Source: an uncultured Selenomonadaceae bacterium
GTDB lineage: Bacteria > Bacillota > Negativicutes > Selenomonadales > Selenomonadaceae
Reading direction: 5' to 3'
DNA: 64,000 nucleotides
Assembly (NCBI GenBank): GCA_905234195.1
Contig: CAJOFR010000009.1
Location: 89,383-153,382 of the forward strand
Below are positions 1 to 8,840 of the stretch, piece after piece. The position numbers and the translations under genes were made by a program. The notes under the pieces were generated by a model. That model was not told where the DNA came from, did not search any database, and saw nothing but the letters and a program-made list of their open reading frames with translations. Position 1 is the first letter of the stretch, and the number at the start of each line of letters is the position of its first letter.

Positions 1-1696
1 CTATCGACATATTAATTATTACCCTTGTGTATTTGTAGGATCGCGAAAGGGCTATATAATACGGGCTGACGCGATCGCAGACGACAAATTGGTTCCTCTT
101 GCAAGATCCGCGTGGCGATTTTCTTACGACCCCCGTAATCGTGATTGGTACATTGCCGGCAAAGAAAGCAAGGAGCCGGTTTTTACCGACGTGTACTATT
201 CGACGTCCGGAACACCTTGTTTTTCGTGTGCGGTCTCCTACGAAGACGCAGAGGGCTTTGCCGGAGTGGTAGGCTGTGACATTAATATGCAAGGCGTCAA
301 CGAATTGTTGAAACGTACTTCATTTAGCGATAAGTCAGTGAGTTTGGTGCTCGGCGCAAAAGGGGAAGTCCTTGCCTCTAATCAAACGGAAGGTCTTTTG
401 AGTTTCGTGGACATTTACAGCGATTTGCGCAAGGCTAAAGGTGAACCGGAACTCGCCGCTATTGCAGAGAGAATGGTCAAAGGCGAAGAAGGTTTCAGCA
501 TTTTTAAGATGGACGGCAAAGAATATTGCATAGCCTTTTCCCCGATTGAAGAGACAGGCTGGAGTTTTGCCACGCTGATAGCCAGGGACGATTTAATGAG
601 ACCGGCTGTGAAGGCATTGCAGAAAAGCACTGAACAAATGGAAAAGTTCCGCCGCTCTTTGGCGATGAACCTTTTAGGATTTTTGGTGTGCTCGGCGGTT
701 TTCGTCGGTCTTTTGTTGAGAATTCCATACGTAGTCAGCGGGAAGGTCGCGAAAGATTTTTCCGAACCAATTACGAAACTTGAAGAAGGCGTCCAGGAAA
801 TTTCAAAGGGCAACCTGGAAGAAAGTATCGACATAAGAACCGGCGACGAATTTGAACACCTTGCCGCGTGTTTTAATGTAATGGCTCACGATCTGAAAGT
901 GTACATGGAAAATCTCGCTATCGTCACTGCGGAAAAGGAACAGACCGCCGCAGAACTCAACGTGGCGACGAATATTCAGCACGATATGTTGCCGAATATT
1001 TTCCCGCCTTTCCCGAATCGCCACGAAATTGACCTTTATGCCGTCATGCACCCCGCGAAGGAGGTCGGCGGAGATTTTTACGACTTCTACTTTATCAACG
1101 AAAATCGTGTCGTGATAACTATCGCGGACGTTTCAGATAAAGGAGTTCCCGCCGCGTTGTTCATGGTCATTTCAAAAACTTTGCTGAAAAATTTCTTGAT
1201 GATGGAGAAAGAAGACAACGACTTGACGCGGGCAGTGGAGAGCGCGAACGATCAACTTTGTCAGAGCAACAAGGAGGATATGTTTGTAACAGTCTTCACA
1301 GGGGTTCTTGACGTGAAGACCGGAGAATTCAGCTACATTAACGCCGGTCACAACCCGCCGCTCGTTCGTCACGGGCAGGAAGGTTTTTCTTATCTGCCTT
1401 CCGTCAAAAAAAGCCCAATGCTCGGCGTGATGCCCGGGATATCTTTTGCGAAACAGACTATAAAACTTTCGCCCGGCGATGCGATTTTCTTGTACACCGA
1501 CGGCGTAACAGAGGCTATGGACGCGGAAAAAAATATGTTCACCGAAAAAGGGCTGAAGGATGCGCTGAATAAACAGCCGCCTGAAATTAAGGCAGAAGAA
1601 CTTATAGCGAACATGGAAAACGCGATTCGTAGACACGTGAAAAATGCGGAGCAATCTGATGATATAACAATGCTTACTTTAAAATTTTTGGGTTAA
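1..1696 (+). CDS. Sensor-phosphatase (dCache-HAMP-PP2C/SpoIIE), 5'-truncated by window edge
   Basis: The frame is open to the left edge (codons from base 2), so the true start lies outside. Residues encoded before the first possible start (TTG at 89) still align with the paralog at 3345. What remains is the end of an extracytoplasmic dCache-type sensor (motif YDPRNRDWY), one membrane segment near base 660-725, a HAMP linker, a short coiled coil and a C-terminal SpoIIE/RsbU-type PP2C domain. The metal-site motifs EVGGDFYDFY, ADVSDKGVPAALF, AGHNPPL, YTDGVTEAM and SDDITML are intact. Such proteins dephosphorylate STAS antagonists in partner-switching pathways. A STAS gene follows 25 bases downstream, so the pair probably forms one signalling module. 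The ligand is unknown. Confidence 0.9.
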   Translation, partial: YRHINYYPCVFVGSRKGYIIRADAIADDKLVPLARSAWRFSYDPRNRDWYIAGKESKEPVFTDVYYSTSGTPCFSCAVSYEDAEGFAGVVGCDINMQGVNELLKRTSFSDKSVSLVLGAKGEVLASNQTEGLLSFVDIYSDLRKAKGEPELAAIAERMVKGEEGFSIFKMDGKEYCIAFSPIEETGWSFATLIARDDLMRPAVKALQKSTEQMEKFRRSLAMNLLGFLVCSAVFVGLLLRIPYVVSGKVAKDFSEPITKLEEGVQEISKGNLEESIDIRTGDEFEHLAACFNVMAHDLKVYMENLAIVTAEKEQTAAELNVATNIQHDMLPNIFPPFPNRHEIDLYAVMHPAKEVGGDFYDFYFINENRVVITIADVSDKGVPAALFMVISKTLLKNFLMMEKEDNDLTRAVESANDQLCQSNKEDMFVTVFTGVLDVKTGEFSYINAGHNPPLVRHGQEGFSYLPSVKKSPMLGVMPGISFAKQTIKLSPGDAIFLYTDGVTEAMDAEKNMFTEKGLKDALNKQPPEIKAEELIANMENAIRRHVKNAEQSDDITMLTLKFLG

Positions 1697-1721
1697 ATTT
1701 AAATTTTTGGAGGTATCATTC

Positions 1722-2060
1722 ATGGCAAACGAACAACTTCTTCAGTACGAGATGAAAAAGAAAAATGATTGGACGGTTTGGATTCTCAAAGGGCGTCTTG
1801 ACAGGACGACGGGCCCCGCAGCCGGAGACGACGGCACAAAATTGTTGGACGAAAATTCCAGCGTGGCGGTAAATCTTGCGGAATTGAGCTATATTTCCAG
1901 CGCGGGCTTGAGGGTGATTCTGCGCCTTGCGAAAAAGGCGAAAGCGGACGGCAAAAAATTCGCGCTGTGTGCTCCTGTGGGCATGGTCAAGGAAGTTTTG
2001 GAAGAGGCTTCAATGAATGTCTTTGTTGATATTTTTGATTCCGAAGAAGAATTGACTTGA
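1722..2060 (+). CDS. STAS-domain anti-sigma factor antagonist (RsbV/SpoIIAA type)
   Basis: A 112-residue single STAS domain. It contains the signature YISSAGLRVIL, whose serine is the usual phosphorylation site in SpoIIAA/RsbV proteins. The start is the ATG at 1722 behind GGAGG (1709-1713); an upstream in-frame TTG at 1707 precedes that ribosome site and is rejected. It lies just downstream of a SpoIIE-type phosphatase, its expected activator: the dephosphorylated antagonist would bind an anti-sigma or other kinase partner. No anti-sigma kinase is visible in the window, so the target is unknown. A hairpin terminator closes the unit. Confidence 0.9.
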   Translation: MANEQLLQYEMKKKNDWTVWILKGRLDRTTGPAAGDDGTKLLDENSSVAVNLAELSYISSAGLRVILRLAKKAKADGKKFALCAPVGMVKEVLEEASMNVFVDIFDSEEELT

Positions 2061-2085
2061 TAAAATATTTTTGAAAGGAGAGTAG

Positions 2086-2134
2086 CCGTATTTTTTTCTT
2101 GATTAATCGAGAAAGAAATACGGTAAATTTTTTT
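2086..2134 (+). terminator. Rho-independent terminator after the STAS gene
   Basis: A long stem built from CCGTATTT...AAATACGG with an AT-rich middle, followed by TAAATTTTTTTC. It sits 26 bases after the STAS stop and directly before the right end of the IS element, so the second phosphatase gene probably does not depend on readthrough. Confidence 0.7.
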
Positions 2135-2137
2135 CAG

Positions 2138-2274
2138 TCAACTACCCACGTCTAAAGACGCGGGCTTGTCCATACCATAAACTGTCTTTACAGCTAGCGA
2201 AGTTCAAACGCTACTGCTCCTTCGTAGGTCAGACATCATCGGGCGGTTGACTGCGCCCGTTTAACTTTAAGGAT
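2138..2274 (-). ncRNA. Putative omega RNA (reRNA) of the tnpB element
   Basis: The segment 3' of tnpB, read on the minus strand, starts with a GC stem (GGGCGCAGTCAACCGCCC), continues through a structured stretch and ends in the subterminal hairpin at 2145-2164 and the element end. This is the position and architecture of omega RNAs that guide TnpB nucleases. It appears intact although its tnpB has lost the RuvC-I region. The boundaries are approximate. The guide would correspond to the flanking bases below 2138. Confidence 0.6.
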
Positions 2275-3229
2275 TTACCCTAAAGTTGTTATTTTTTCAA
2301 AATGTGGTTTATCTTCACCGCTTATCCACAGAGTACCGAGTAGCTGAATGTTCATTGCACCTATTCTGTCGTCGTTTGACCGGTAACCGCATTGGCAAAT
2401 ATATTCATGAGTATGGTGGTGGCGATTAGCTTTATTGATATTGCCACATTTTGGACAACGCTGACTGGTATAACATGCTGACACTTTCAAAACTTCACTG
2501 CAAATTGCGTGTGCTTTATAAGCTAAAAATTGTTCCAGCTGATAAAAAGCCCACGACCTTAAATCGTTATTGGCTTTACTTCCACGATTCAAGTTAAATT
2601 CTTCAAATGATATACCGGTTAAATCTTCCAGGACAAAAAGACTATTAGAGCCGTATTTTTCAACGAGTGTCTTAGACAAGCACCTTGTCAAATTCTTCAA
2701 AGTTTTTGGTAACGGGAATATGTAAGTACCAAATACCTTTAAGATTGAGAAGTTTAGCCGTTCCCAATTTCCACGAACCGTCAAGATATTCAGACCAAAA
2801 ATCACCTGCAAATCTAACTTTTGTACGCTTATCTAACGTGTTAATCGACAACAACGAGCTATTTTCGACAAAACTGTAATCACGGTCACGCACCAAATCA
2901 CATTGTGGACGGCGGAATAATACAGGTTTAAAAAGCCATTCAAGCGTCTCGTGTTTCTGTACTAACTGCGTTTGCGTAGCTTTATAGCGAGCAGTAGCAG
3001 TGCGAAAAGTAGATTGTGCCAGTTGAGATTTTAAGGAAAATTTATAGCGAACTTCGCGGTAAAGAACTTTGTTAAGTTTTGCCGAGTTAAGTTCAAAATC
3101 GTTATCAAAAATGTATTGAGAAACGAAATTACAGGCTTGACGGTATTGCTCGGACATTTGCTTAAACATAGCGGCTTGTTCGGCATTAACGTAAAGACGA
3201 ATCTTGATAGTTTTGGTAAGGTTCTGCAT
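2275..3229 (-). pseudogene. tnpB: tnpB with internal deletion removing the RuvC-I motif, frameshifted
   Basis: Two overlapping frames. The N-terminal part (ATG at 3229 behind GGAGG) reads into the wedge/REC region and ends after PVTKNFEEFDKVLV. The C-terminal part resumes at KTLVEKYGSN and carries the RuvC-II glutamate (VLEDLTG), the CPKCGN...CQCGY zinc ribbon and the RuvC-III aspartate region (NDDRIGAMNIQ). TnpB proteins normally have about 60-70 residues between these points, including the RuvC-I aspartate (GIDxG); they are absent. An internal deletion at about 2680-2700 therefore both removed a catalytic residue and shifted the frame. The nuclease should be dead. Confidence 0.85.
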
Positions 3230-3344
3230 TTTTGCACCTCCTTTCAAAATTATTTCAACACAGACATTTTATCAATCAACAAGAAAGGAAGTGTGCGGCG
3301 TCTCCTCCCATGACTAAAGTCGTGGGTCTCCAACGCCTAATACT

Positions 3345-5504
3345 ATGAAACTTAACATACGTTGGCGGGTCATGCTTTTGGCAATTTCGTCGAATACTTT
3401 AACGGTGTTGGCTCTGTTTGTGCTCTCCTTTTTGGGAATTTATGCAATGAGCCAAATTTTGGACGGCTGGCAAAAAAGCATGAACATTGGATCAGTTGAA
3501 AATACTTCGATTCTTTTGAAAGAGGAAACTGAATTTAGACTTGCCAATATCGCTCAAGTAAAGGCGACGGCAATAGATGTGGCAATGGAAGATCATATCG
3601 ACGACGTAGAAATGATAGCTGCCAAAATGAATACCATCTTAAAAAATCCGCAAAATTATTTGCCGCGTACCCTTCCGGATATAGCAGTGGACGGCGTCCA
3701 AGTTGAAGTTCCCTATATTTTTTACGCGCCCGAGCTTTTGCAAAAAGGTATCAGTCCGGAGCTACAAGAAGAAATTAGTTTGGTCTCGAATATCGTAGAC
3801 GAGCTTAGATCTCTTGCCATAAATGATAGAGGCTATTCGGCGGGGTATTTCATTGGCTCCAAAAACGGATATTCTATTTGCGTTGATTCTTTTCAAGAAC
3901 CGATGTACAAAATTTTTACTGAAGACTTTATTGGGAAATATGACCCAAGGAAAAGAAATTGGTATGAATCTGCGGAGACGTCCGGTCGAGCTGTAGTCAC
4001 GGATTTTTATACGGACATTACAGGGGTTCCCGTTTTTAGCGTTGCCATTCCATATTACGACGCACAGGGATTTGCCGGAGTCGCGGGAGTTGACTGCAGT
4101 ATCACGTCTTTCGATGAACACATAGAAGATACTACCGTCGGCCACACAAATTTTAATATCGTGATAAACAACGAGGGAAAAATTTTATTTTCCTCCAGAA
4201 AAGAAGGACAGCTTGTTGCGGACGTCTTGCAGAGGGATTTGAGGGAGTCCGAAGAAGAAACCCTGTCTCTAGCCGCGAAACGTATGGTGGCGGGAGGAAC
4301 CGGCACTACACAAGTTACGGTGGACGACAAAGAATATTATCTTGCCTACGCGCCCATTTCTTCCGTAGGCTGGAGTTTTGGAACTTTGGTAGCGGTGGAA
4401 GAAGTCCAAAGACCTATCGTCGCCGTGCGCGCGTCCATTGAAGATCAATTTAAAACTTTCCGCGCCTGGATGCAACCGACTGTCGAAAACTTTCAGAGGA
4501 GCACCTATTCAATTTTAATCGCCTTGTCCGCGACAATGCTTGCTCTCGGTTTTTGGTTGTCCGGCAGATTTTCTAAGCCGATTTTAGAACTTTCGGACAG
4601 CGTGAGGAAAATTGCAAGCGGTAATCTCGACGTAAAAGCTAAAGTGGATACGGGCGACGAGATTGGACACCTTGCCGAATGTTTCAACGACATGACTGAC
4701 AATCTGAAGGAACAAATAAAAAATCTTTCCATAGTCACCGCTGAAAAAGAACGCATTGCCACAGAATTAAAAGTTGCGACCGGAATTCAGGCGGGCATGT
4801 TGCCGCAGATTTTCCCGAAGTCAATGAGCAAAGATAAATTCGATTTGTTCGCGACAATGAACCCCGCAAAGGAAGTCGGCGGAGATTTTTATGACTTCTA
4901 TTTTGTTGACGACGACCATTTAATCGTTACAATCGCGGACGTTTCGGATAAGGGCGTGCCCGCCGCGCTTTTCATGGTTATTTCCAAAACTATCCTAAGA
5001 AATAATGCGCTGACTTTTTCCAACAAAAGCCTTGCCGATGTCGTGGAGCGCGCGAATGACCAGCTTTGCGAAGGCAACGACGAGGGAATGTTCGTGACGG
5101 TTTTCATTGCGCAAATAAATTTCAAGACGGGCGAATTAATTTACGTCAACGCGGGACACAATCCGCCGCTGATTCGTCACGGAGCGGACAAAAAATTTTC
5201 CTACCTGCCGCAAGTAAAAAAATCCCCCATGCTTGGTGTTGGCAAGGGGATTCATTTTCCGCAGAACACTTTCAATTTGGATAAAGGCGATGTCCTTTTC
5301 ATGTACACCGACGGCGTGACCGAAGCCATGAACAAAAAACGAGAGCTTTTCACGGAAGAACGCCTCAAAGAGAATTTGAATCAGCTGGATAAAAATTTTA
5401 GCGCGGAAAAAATAATTGATGCCGTGCAGGAAAATATTCATGAGCACGTTCAAGGCGCGGAGCAGTCTGACGATATTACGATGCTTGCCGTCGTCTATGA
5501 CTAG
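3345..5504 (+). CDS. Sensor-phosphatase (dCache-HAMP-PP2C/SpoIIE)
   Basis: 719 residues: membrane segment about 9-31, extracytoplasmic dCache sensor about 40-370 (KYDPRKRNWYE), second membrane segment about 388-410, HAMP about 412-465, a coiled coil, then a SpoIIE/RsbU-type PP2C domain. The motifs EVGGDFYDFY, ADVSDKGVPAALF, AGHNPPL, YTDGVTEAM and SDDITML are intact. It is close to the truncated paralog at the window start, so the two probably act on the same STAS protein in response to different ligands. The IS element ends next to its ATG, and no Shine-Dalgarno sequence lies in the bases just before it (CCAACGCCTAATACT). The insertion may have removed the native leader, so expression is doubtful. 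Confidence 0.88.
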   Translation: MKLNIRWRVMLLAISSNTLTVLALFVLSFLGIYAMSQILDGWQKSMNIGSVENTSILLKEETEFRLANIAQVKATAIDVAMEDHIDDVEMIAAKMNTILKNPQNYLPRTLPDIAVDGVQVEVPYIFYAPELLQKGISPELQEEISLVSNIVDELRSLAINDRGYSAGYFIGSKNGYSICVDSFQEPMYKIFTEDFIGKYDPRKRNWYESAETSGRAVVTDFYTDITGVPVFSVAIPYYDAQGFAGVAGVDCSITSFDEHIEDTTVGHTNFNIVINNEGKILFSSRKEGQLVADVLQRDLRESEEETLSLAAKRMVAGGTGTTQVTVDDKEYYLAYAPISSVGWSFGTLVAVEEVQRPIVAVRASIEDQFKTFRAWMQPTVENFQRSTYSILIALSATMLALGFWLSGRFSKPILELSDSVRKIASGNLDVKAKVDTGDEIGHLAECFNDMTDNLKEQIKNLSIVTAEKERIATELKVATGIQAGMLPQIFPKSMSKDKFDLFATMNPAKEVGGDFYDFYFVDDDHLIVTIADVSDKGVPAALFMVISKTILRNNALTFSNKSLADVVERANDQLCEGNDEGMFVTVFIAQINFKTGELIYVNAGHNPPLIRHGADKKFSYLPQVKKSPMLGVGKGIHFPQNTFNLDKGDVLFMYTDGVTEAMNKKRELFTEERLKENLNQLDKNFSAEKIIDAVQENIHEHVQGAEQSDDITMLAVVYD

Positions 5505-5690
5505 TGTTTAGAGTTTAGGGATTAGGGGCTAGAGATTTTTTCTTTACAAAAATTTTTTCTCTCTTTAAATCTAGCATCTTCTTTTCTTTTGGCGCAAAAG
5601 AAAAGAAGCAAAAGAAAACTGCCCGCAGAGGTCCCAAATGCGGGCGGCCGCACATCCCTGTGCGGCCTCTCTTTTATTTTCACGCCGGAG
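5505..5690 (+). repeat. Dispersed triple-hairpin repeat, copy 1
   Basis: Starts with a telomere-like stretch (TTTAGGGATTAGGGG), then an AT-rich spacer and three hairpins. Stem A is CTTCTTTTCTTTTG/CAAAAGAAAAGAAG. Stem B is GCCCGCA/TGCGGGC. Stem C is GGCCGCACA/TGTGCGGCC, followed by a T-rich run. Stems B and C plus the T run can act as a terminator between the phosphatase and the convergent symporter. Related copies are at 15487-15650 (inverted) and 58235-58353. Confidence 0.85.
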
Positions 5691-5723
5691 ACTAGGGATA
5701 AGTTTTTTTTTATTCCCTTATCA

Positions 5724-7130
5724 CTAGTCACTATCAACTACAATGCCGCGCTTTTCTTTCTCGACAATCTCTTTTTGATAGTGGAAACACTCTTCAGCAA
5801 TCTTGCCATTCAAAATTAACAGGCAAATTAAATTCGGAATAGCCATCAAGCCGTTCATCGTGTCCGAAAAATTCCAGACAATGTCCAAAGTTTGCGTCGC
5901 GCCGATAAAGGTTATGCAACTGAAAAGCGCGCGATAAGTATAAATAACTTTGCGGTTGCTGATAAGATATTCAAGAGACTTTTCGCCGTAATATTCCCAG
6001 CCCAAAATCGTCGAGTAGGCAAAAAGCGCAAGGGCAACCGACACAATATATTTCGCGCCTTCGCCGTAAACCGTGCTGAATGCAAGAATCGTCAGCTGCG
6101 CGCCCGAAACAAGCTTGCCGCTTTCAGGATCAACCGCGCCGAGCATACCCGAACTTGCGATAACCAAGCCGGTCAACATACAAATAATCATCGTATCAAA
6201 AAAAGTTCCGGTCATGTTGACGTAGCCTTGACGGGAGGCATGGTCAGTCCTCGCGGCGGCGGCGGCTATCGGCGCGGAACCAAGTCCCGCCTCGTTCGAG
6301 AAAACACCGCGCGCCACGCCCCAGCGCATCGCCGTCAACATGGAGGCAACAATAGAGCCGCCAATACCGCCCGCAACAGCTTCAGTCGAGAAAGCCATTT
6401 TGAACATTATCACAAGCCCGCCAGGAACATTTTCAAAATTAACTATGATAATTATCACCGTGAAGAGCAGATAAAAAAACGCCATGCTCGGCACGATAAA
6501 GCTGGAGACTTTGCCGATTGAGTGAACGCCGCGCATTAAAACCGCCAGCGAAAAAATTACAAGAATAATTCCCGTTATCCAGTCCGGCCAGCCGAAACTT
6601 GATTCAAATGCCGCGCTGATTGAGTTTGCCTGCGTCATGTTGCCTATGCCGAACGACGCGCAGACCGCGAAGAAAGCGAACGCCGCCGCCATGACTTTGC
6701 CTAAGGTTCCGCCAATGCCGTTTTTCATGGCGTACATGGGGCCGCCCGCCATTTCGCCGACGGAATTTGTTTCGCGATATTTCACCGCCAAAACCGATTC
6801 TCCGTATTTTGTCGAGAGCCCGAACGCCGCGCTAATCCACATCCAAATAATTGCGCCCGGTCCGCCGAGTACCATTGCAGTTGCCACGCCGACAATATTT
6901 CCCGTGCCGACTGTCGCCGAAAGTGCCGTCATCAACGACTGAAAAGGCGAAAGGTCGCCTTCGTGTTGAGCTTTTTTCTGCGTAATCATTTTCACCGCGT
7001 AAATTAAATTTATCCACGGCAAAAATTTCAGCCGGATTGTCAAAAAGATACCCGTGCCGACGAGAAGTGCCAGCATTATCGGTCCCCAGACAAAATCGTT
7101 GACGTCGTTTAGCAGTTGCGACAAATCCAT
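5724..7130 (-). CDS. AGCS-family sodium:alanine/glycine symporter (AlsT type)
   Basis: 468 residues with about ten hydrophobic segments and family motifs such as GTGNIVGVATA, FSNEAGLGSAPIAAAAARTDH and GGPMYAMKNGIGG. AGCS transporters import alanine or glycine with Na+ across the cytoplasmic membrane. The start ATG has a strong AAGGAGG site. It lies 37 bases after hisB on the same strand, so it probably shares that transcript. A second family member lies upstream at 8841. Substrate cannot be told from sequence. Confidence 0.92.
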   Translation of the reverse strand: MDLSQLLNDVNDFVWGPIMLALLVGTGIFLTIRLKFLPWINLIYAVKMITQKKAQHEGDLSPFQSLMTALSATVGTGNIVGVATAMVLGGPGAIIWMWISAAFGLSTKYGESVLAVKYRETNSVGEMAGGPMYAMKNGIGGTLGKVMAAAFAFFAVCASFGIGNMTQANSISAAFESSFGWPDWITGIILVIFSLAVLMRGVHSIGKVSSFIVPSMAFFYLLFTVIIIIVNFENVPGGLVIMFKMAFSTEAVAGGIGGSIVASMLTAMRWGVARGVFSNEAGLGSAPIAAAAARTDHASRQGYVNMTGTFFDTMIICMLTGLVIASSGMLGAVDPESGKLVSGAQLTILAFSTVYGEGAKYIVSVALALFAYSTILGWEYYGEKSLEYLISNRKVIYTYRALFSCITFIGATQTLDIVWNFSDTMNGLMAIPNLICLLILNGKIAEECFHYQKEIVEKEKRGIVVDSD

Positions 7131-7167
7131 TAAAATTTCCTCCTTGTGTAAAATTATATTTCAAAGG

Positions 7168-7752
7168 TTACAAAATTCCCTTCGTCGAGGGAACGCCTGT
7201 AACTTTCGCGTCGTGAGCGGCGGCAATCCTAAGCGCGTGACCCAGTGCCTTAAAAATCGCCTCCACTTTGTGATGAGAATTTTTCCCGTGAAAAATTTTA
7301 ACGTGCATCGTCAAGCCCGCATTGAACGCAAGCGCGCGCAGAAACTCTTCAGTCAGCTCCGTGTCAAAATTTCCAATCGTGGGCGCGAGTTCTCCGGCGT
7401 CGTACACCAAAAAAGGTCTGCCGCTGATATCCAAACTTACAAGAGCCAAAGTTTCGTCCATAGGCAGAAAAAAACTTCCGTAGCGATTAATTCCGCGCTT
7501 GTCACCGAGCGCATTTTTTATTGCCGCGCCCAAAGCAATCCCGATATCTTCGACGCTGTGATGTCCGTCGACTTCGAGATCCCCTTTGCAATCGACGTTT
7601 AAATCAAATTGCCCGTGCGCCGCAAAAAGATTCAGCATGTGATTAAAAAACCCGATACCCGAATCAATTTGCGCCTTGCCGCCGCCGTCAAGATTTATTT
7701 CGACGCTGATTTTAGTTTCGTTTGTTTCGCGAAAAATTTTTCCGACGCGCAT
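7168..7752 (-). CDS. hisB: Imidazoleglycerol-phosphate dehydratase
   Basis: 194 residues, the usual length of monofunctional HisB. It shows the Mn-binding histidine motifs GFFNHML, DGHHSVEDIGIALG and the later KNSHHKVEAIFKALGHALR, and the conserved start of the family (RETNETKISVEINLDG). It catalyses dehydration of imidazole glycerol phosphate in histidine biosynthesis. Its ATG directly follows the hisC stop (TAAATG), so the two are co-translated. The rest of the his operon is not nearby; only these two steps are kept, between two amino-acid symporters. Confidence 0.96.
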   Translation of the reverse strand: MRVGKIFRETNETKISVEINLDGGGKAQIDSGIGFFNHMLNLFAAHGQFDLNVDCKGDLEVDGHHSVEDIGIALGAAIKNALGDKRGINRYGSFFLPMDETLALVSLDISGRPFLVYDAGELAPTIGNFDTELTEEFLRALAFNAGLTMHVKIFHGKNSHHKVEAIFKALGHALRIAAAHDAKVTGVPSTKGIL

Positions 7753-8814
7753 TTATCTGCCCTCCAAAAAATTTTTTATCGTGGAAAAAACTTCGTCGTT
7801 CTCCAGGCGCGTGCCGATTGAAATTCGCAAGCAATTTTTCAAGCCCGCCGCGTCCGGCGAAAAATATCTGACGCCAATCCCCAGCGACTCAAGGTGCTCA
7901 TTCAGTTCAGCCGCGCGAGCAAGACGAATCAAAATAAAATTCGTGTTCGACGGAAAAACTTCGACGCCGTCCAGCGAACTCAACCGCCCTGCCATTCTTT
8001 GACGTTCGGCGACAATCATTTGTATACGCGGAATAAATTCATCGCGCATCTGATAAATTATGTCCGCCGCCGCGAGGCTGAGGGTGTTCATGTGGTACGG
8101 CATAAAAGTTTTTGAAATCATCTTCGTGACTTCGGCTTGGGCGATCATGTAGCCGACGCGCGCGCCCGCCATTCCGTACGCCTTAGAAAAAGTTCGTGCG
8201 ACAATCAAGTTAGGATATTTCGCGACGAGATTCACCGCGCTCCTGCCGTAAAATTCCACGTAGGCTTCGTCGAGCAGGAAGGCGCAATCAATCGACGCGG
8301 CAATTTTTTCAACCTGCGCGATAGTCAGCGCGTTGCCGGTGGGGTTGTTGGGGTTGCAGACGACGGCAAGACTAGCATTGACTTCGCGTATTTTTTTTAT
8401 GAACTCGTCAACATTCAAGTCAAATTTTTCGTCGAGGTCGAAGGGCGCGGCCTGAGCCTCCGCCGCCTTCGCGTAAATTTTGTACATAGAAAAACTCGGT
8501 TGCGGGTAGACGATAGTCTTATCGCCGCCGCCGAAGGCGTGAAAAATTTTTTCTATAATTTCGCTGGAGCCGCCGCCGATTAAAATTTGCGACTTGTCGA
8601 CGGAAAAATTTTTGGCTATCTGTTCGACGAGCGAATAATATTCTTCATTTGGGTAACGATTAAACGCGACGTAAGACAGCCGATTAATTACGCGCTCTTC
8701 GACGAGCGGCGGCAAGTTCAGCGTCGACTCATTCGCGTTGACTTTGATGCGATAATCTTTTTCGACTCCGTCATAAGACGGCATTTTTTCCAAATCTTTT
8801 CTGTAATTCAGCAT
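7753..8814 (-). CDS. hisC: Histidinol-phosphate aminotransferase
   Basis: A fold-type I PLP aminotransferase of 353 residues. The PLP lysine lies in RTFSKAYGMAGARVGYM, cofactor contacts are CNPNNPTG and LDEAYVEF, and the C-terminal arginine motif is LRISIG. It converts imidazole acetol phosphate to histidinol phosphate. The chosen start is the ATG at 8814 behind GAGG; a TTG four codons upstream lies between the ribosome site and the ATG. It forms a two-gene unit with hisB. Confidence 0.93.
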   Translation of the reverse strand: MLNYRKDLEKMPSYDGVEKDYRIKVNANESTLNLPPLVEERVINRLSYVAFNRYPNEEYYSLVEQIAKNFSVDKSQILIGGGSSEIIEKIFHAFGGGDKTIVYPQPSFSMYKIYAKAAEAQAAPFDLDEKFDLNVDEFIKKIREVNASLAVVCNPNNPTGNALTIAQVEKIAASIDCAFLLDEAYVEFYGRSAVNLVAKYPNLIVARTFSKAYGMAGARVGYMIAQAEVTKMISKTFMPYHMNTLSLAAADIIYQMRDEFIPRIQMIVAERQRMAGRLSSLDGVEVFPSNTNFILIRLARAAELNEHLESLGIGVRYFSPDAAGLKNCLRISIGTRLENDEVFSTIKNFLEGR

Positions 8815-8840
8815 AACAACTTCCAACCTCTAATCCCTAG

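Larger units (their letters stand above)
2135..3344 (-). mobile_element. IS200/IS605-type (IS1341-like, tnpB-only) element, defective
   Basis: It carries tnpB on the minus strand and no tnpA. Each end has a subterminal hairpin typical of this family: CCCACGTCTAAAGACGCGGG (2145-2164) on the 3' side of tnpB and CCCATGACTAAAGTCGTGGG (3307-3326) on the 5' side. No terminal inverted repeats or target duplication are visible, as expected for single-strand transposition. It separates the STAS gene from the second sensor-phosphatase and ends right at that gene's ATG. The exact borders are estimated. Confidence 0.8.

Noticed and set aside
3248..3344. Possible promoter and ribosome site for the second phosphatase inside the IS end
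   Set aside because: No convincing -10/-35 pair, and AAGGAAG at about 3285 is about 55 bases from the ATG and followed by a hairpin; not enough to call.
5892..6521. 209-codon plus-strand frame inside the AGCS symporter
   Set aside because: Arg-rich shadow of a transporter with conserved motifs.
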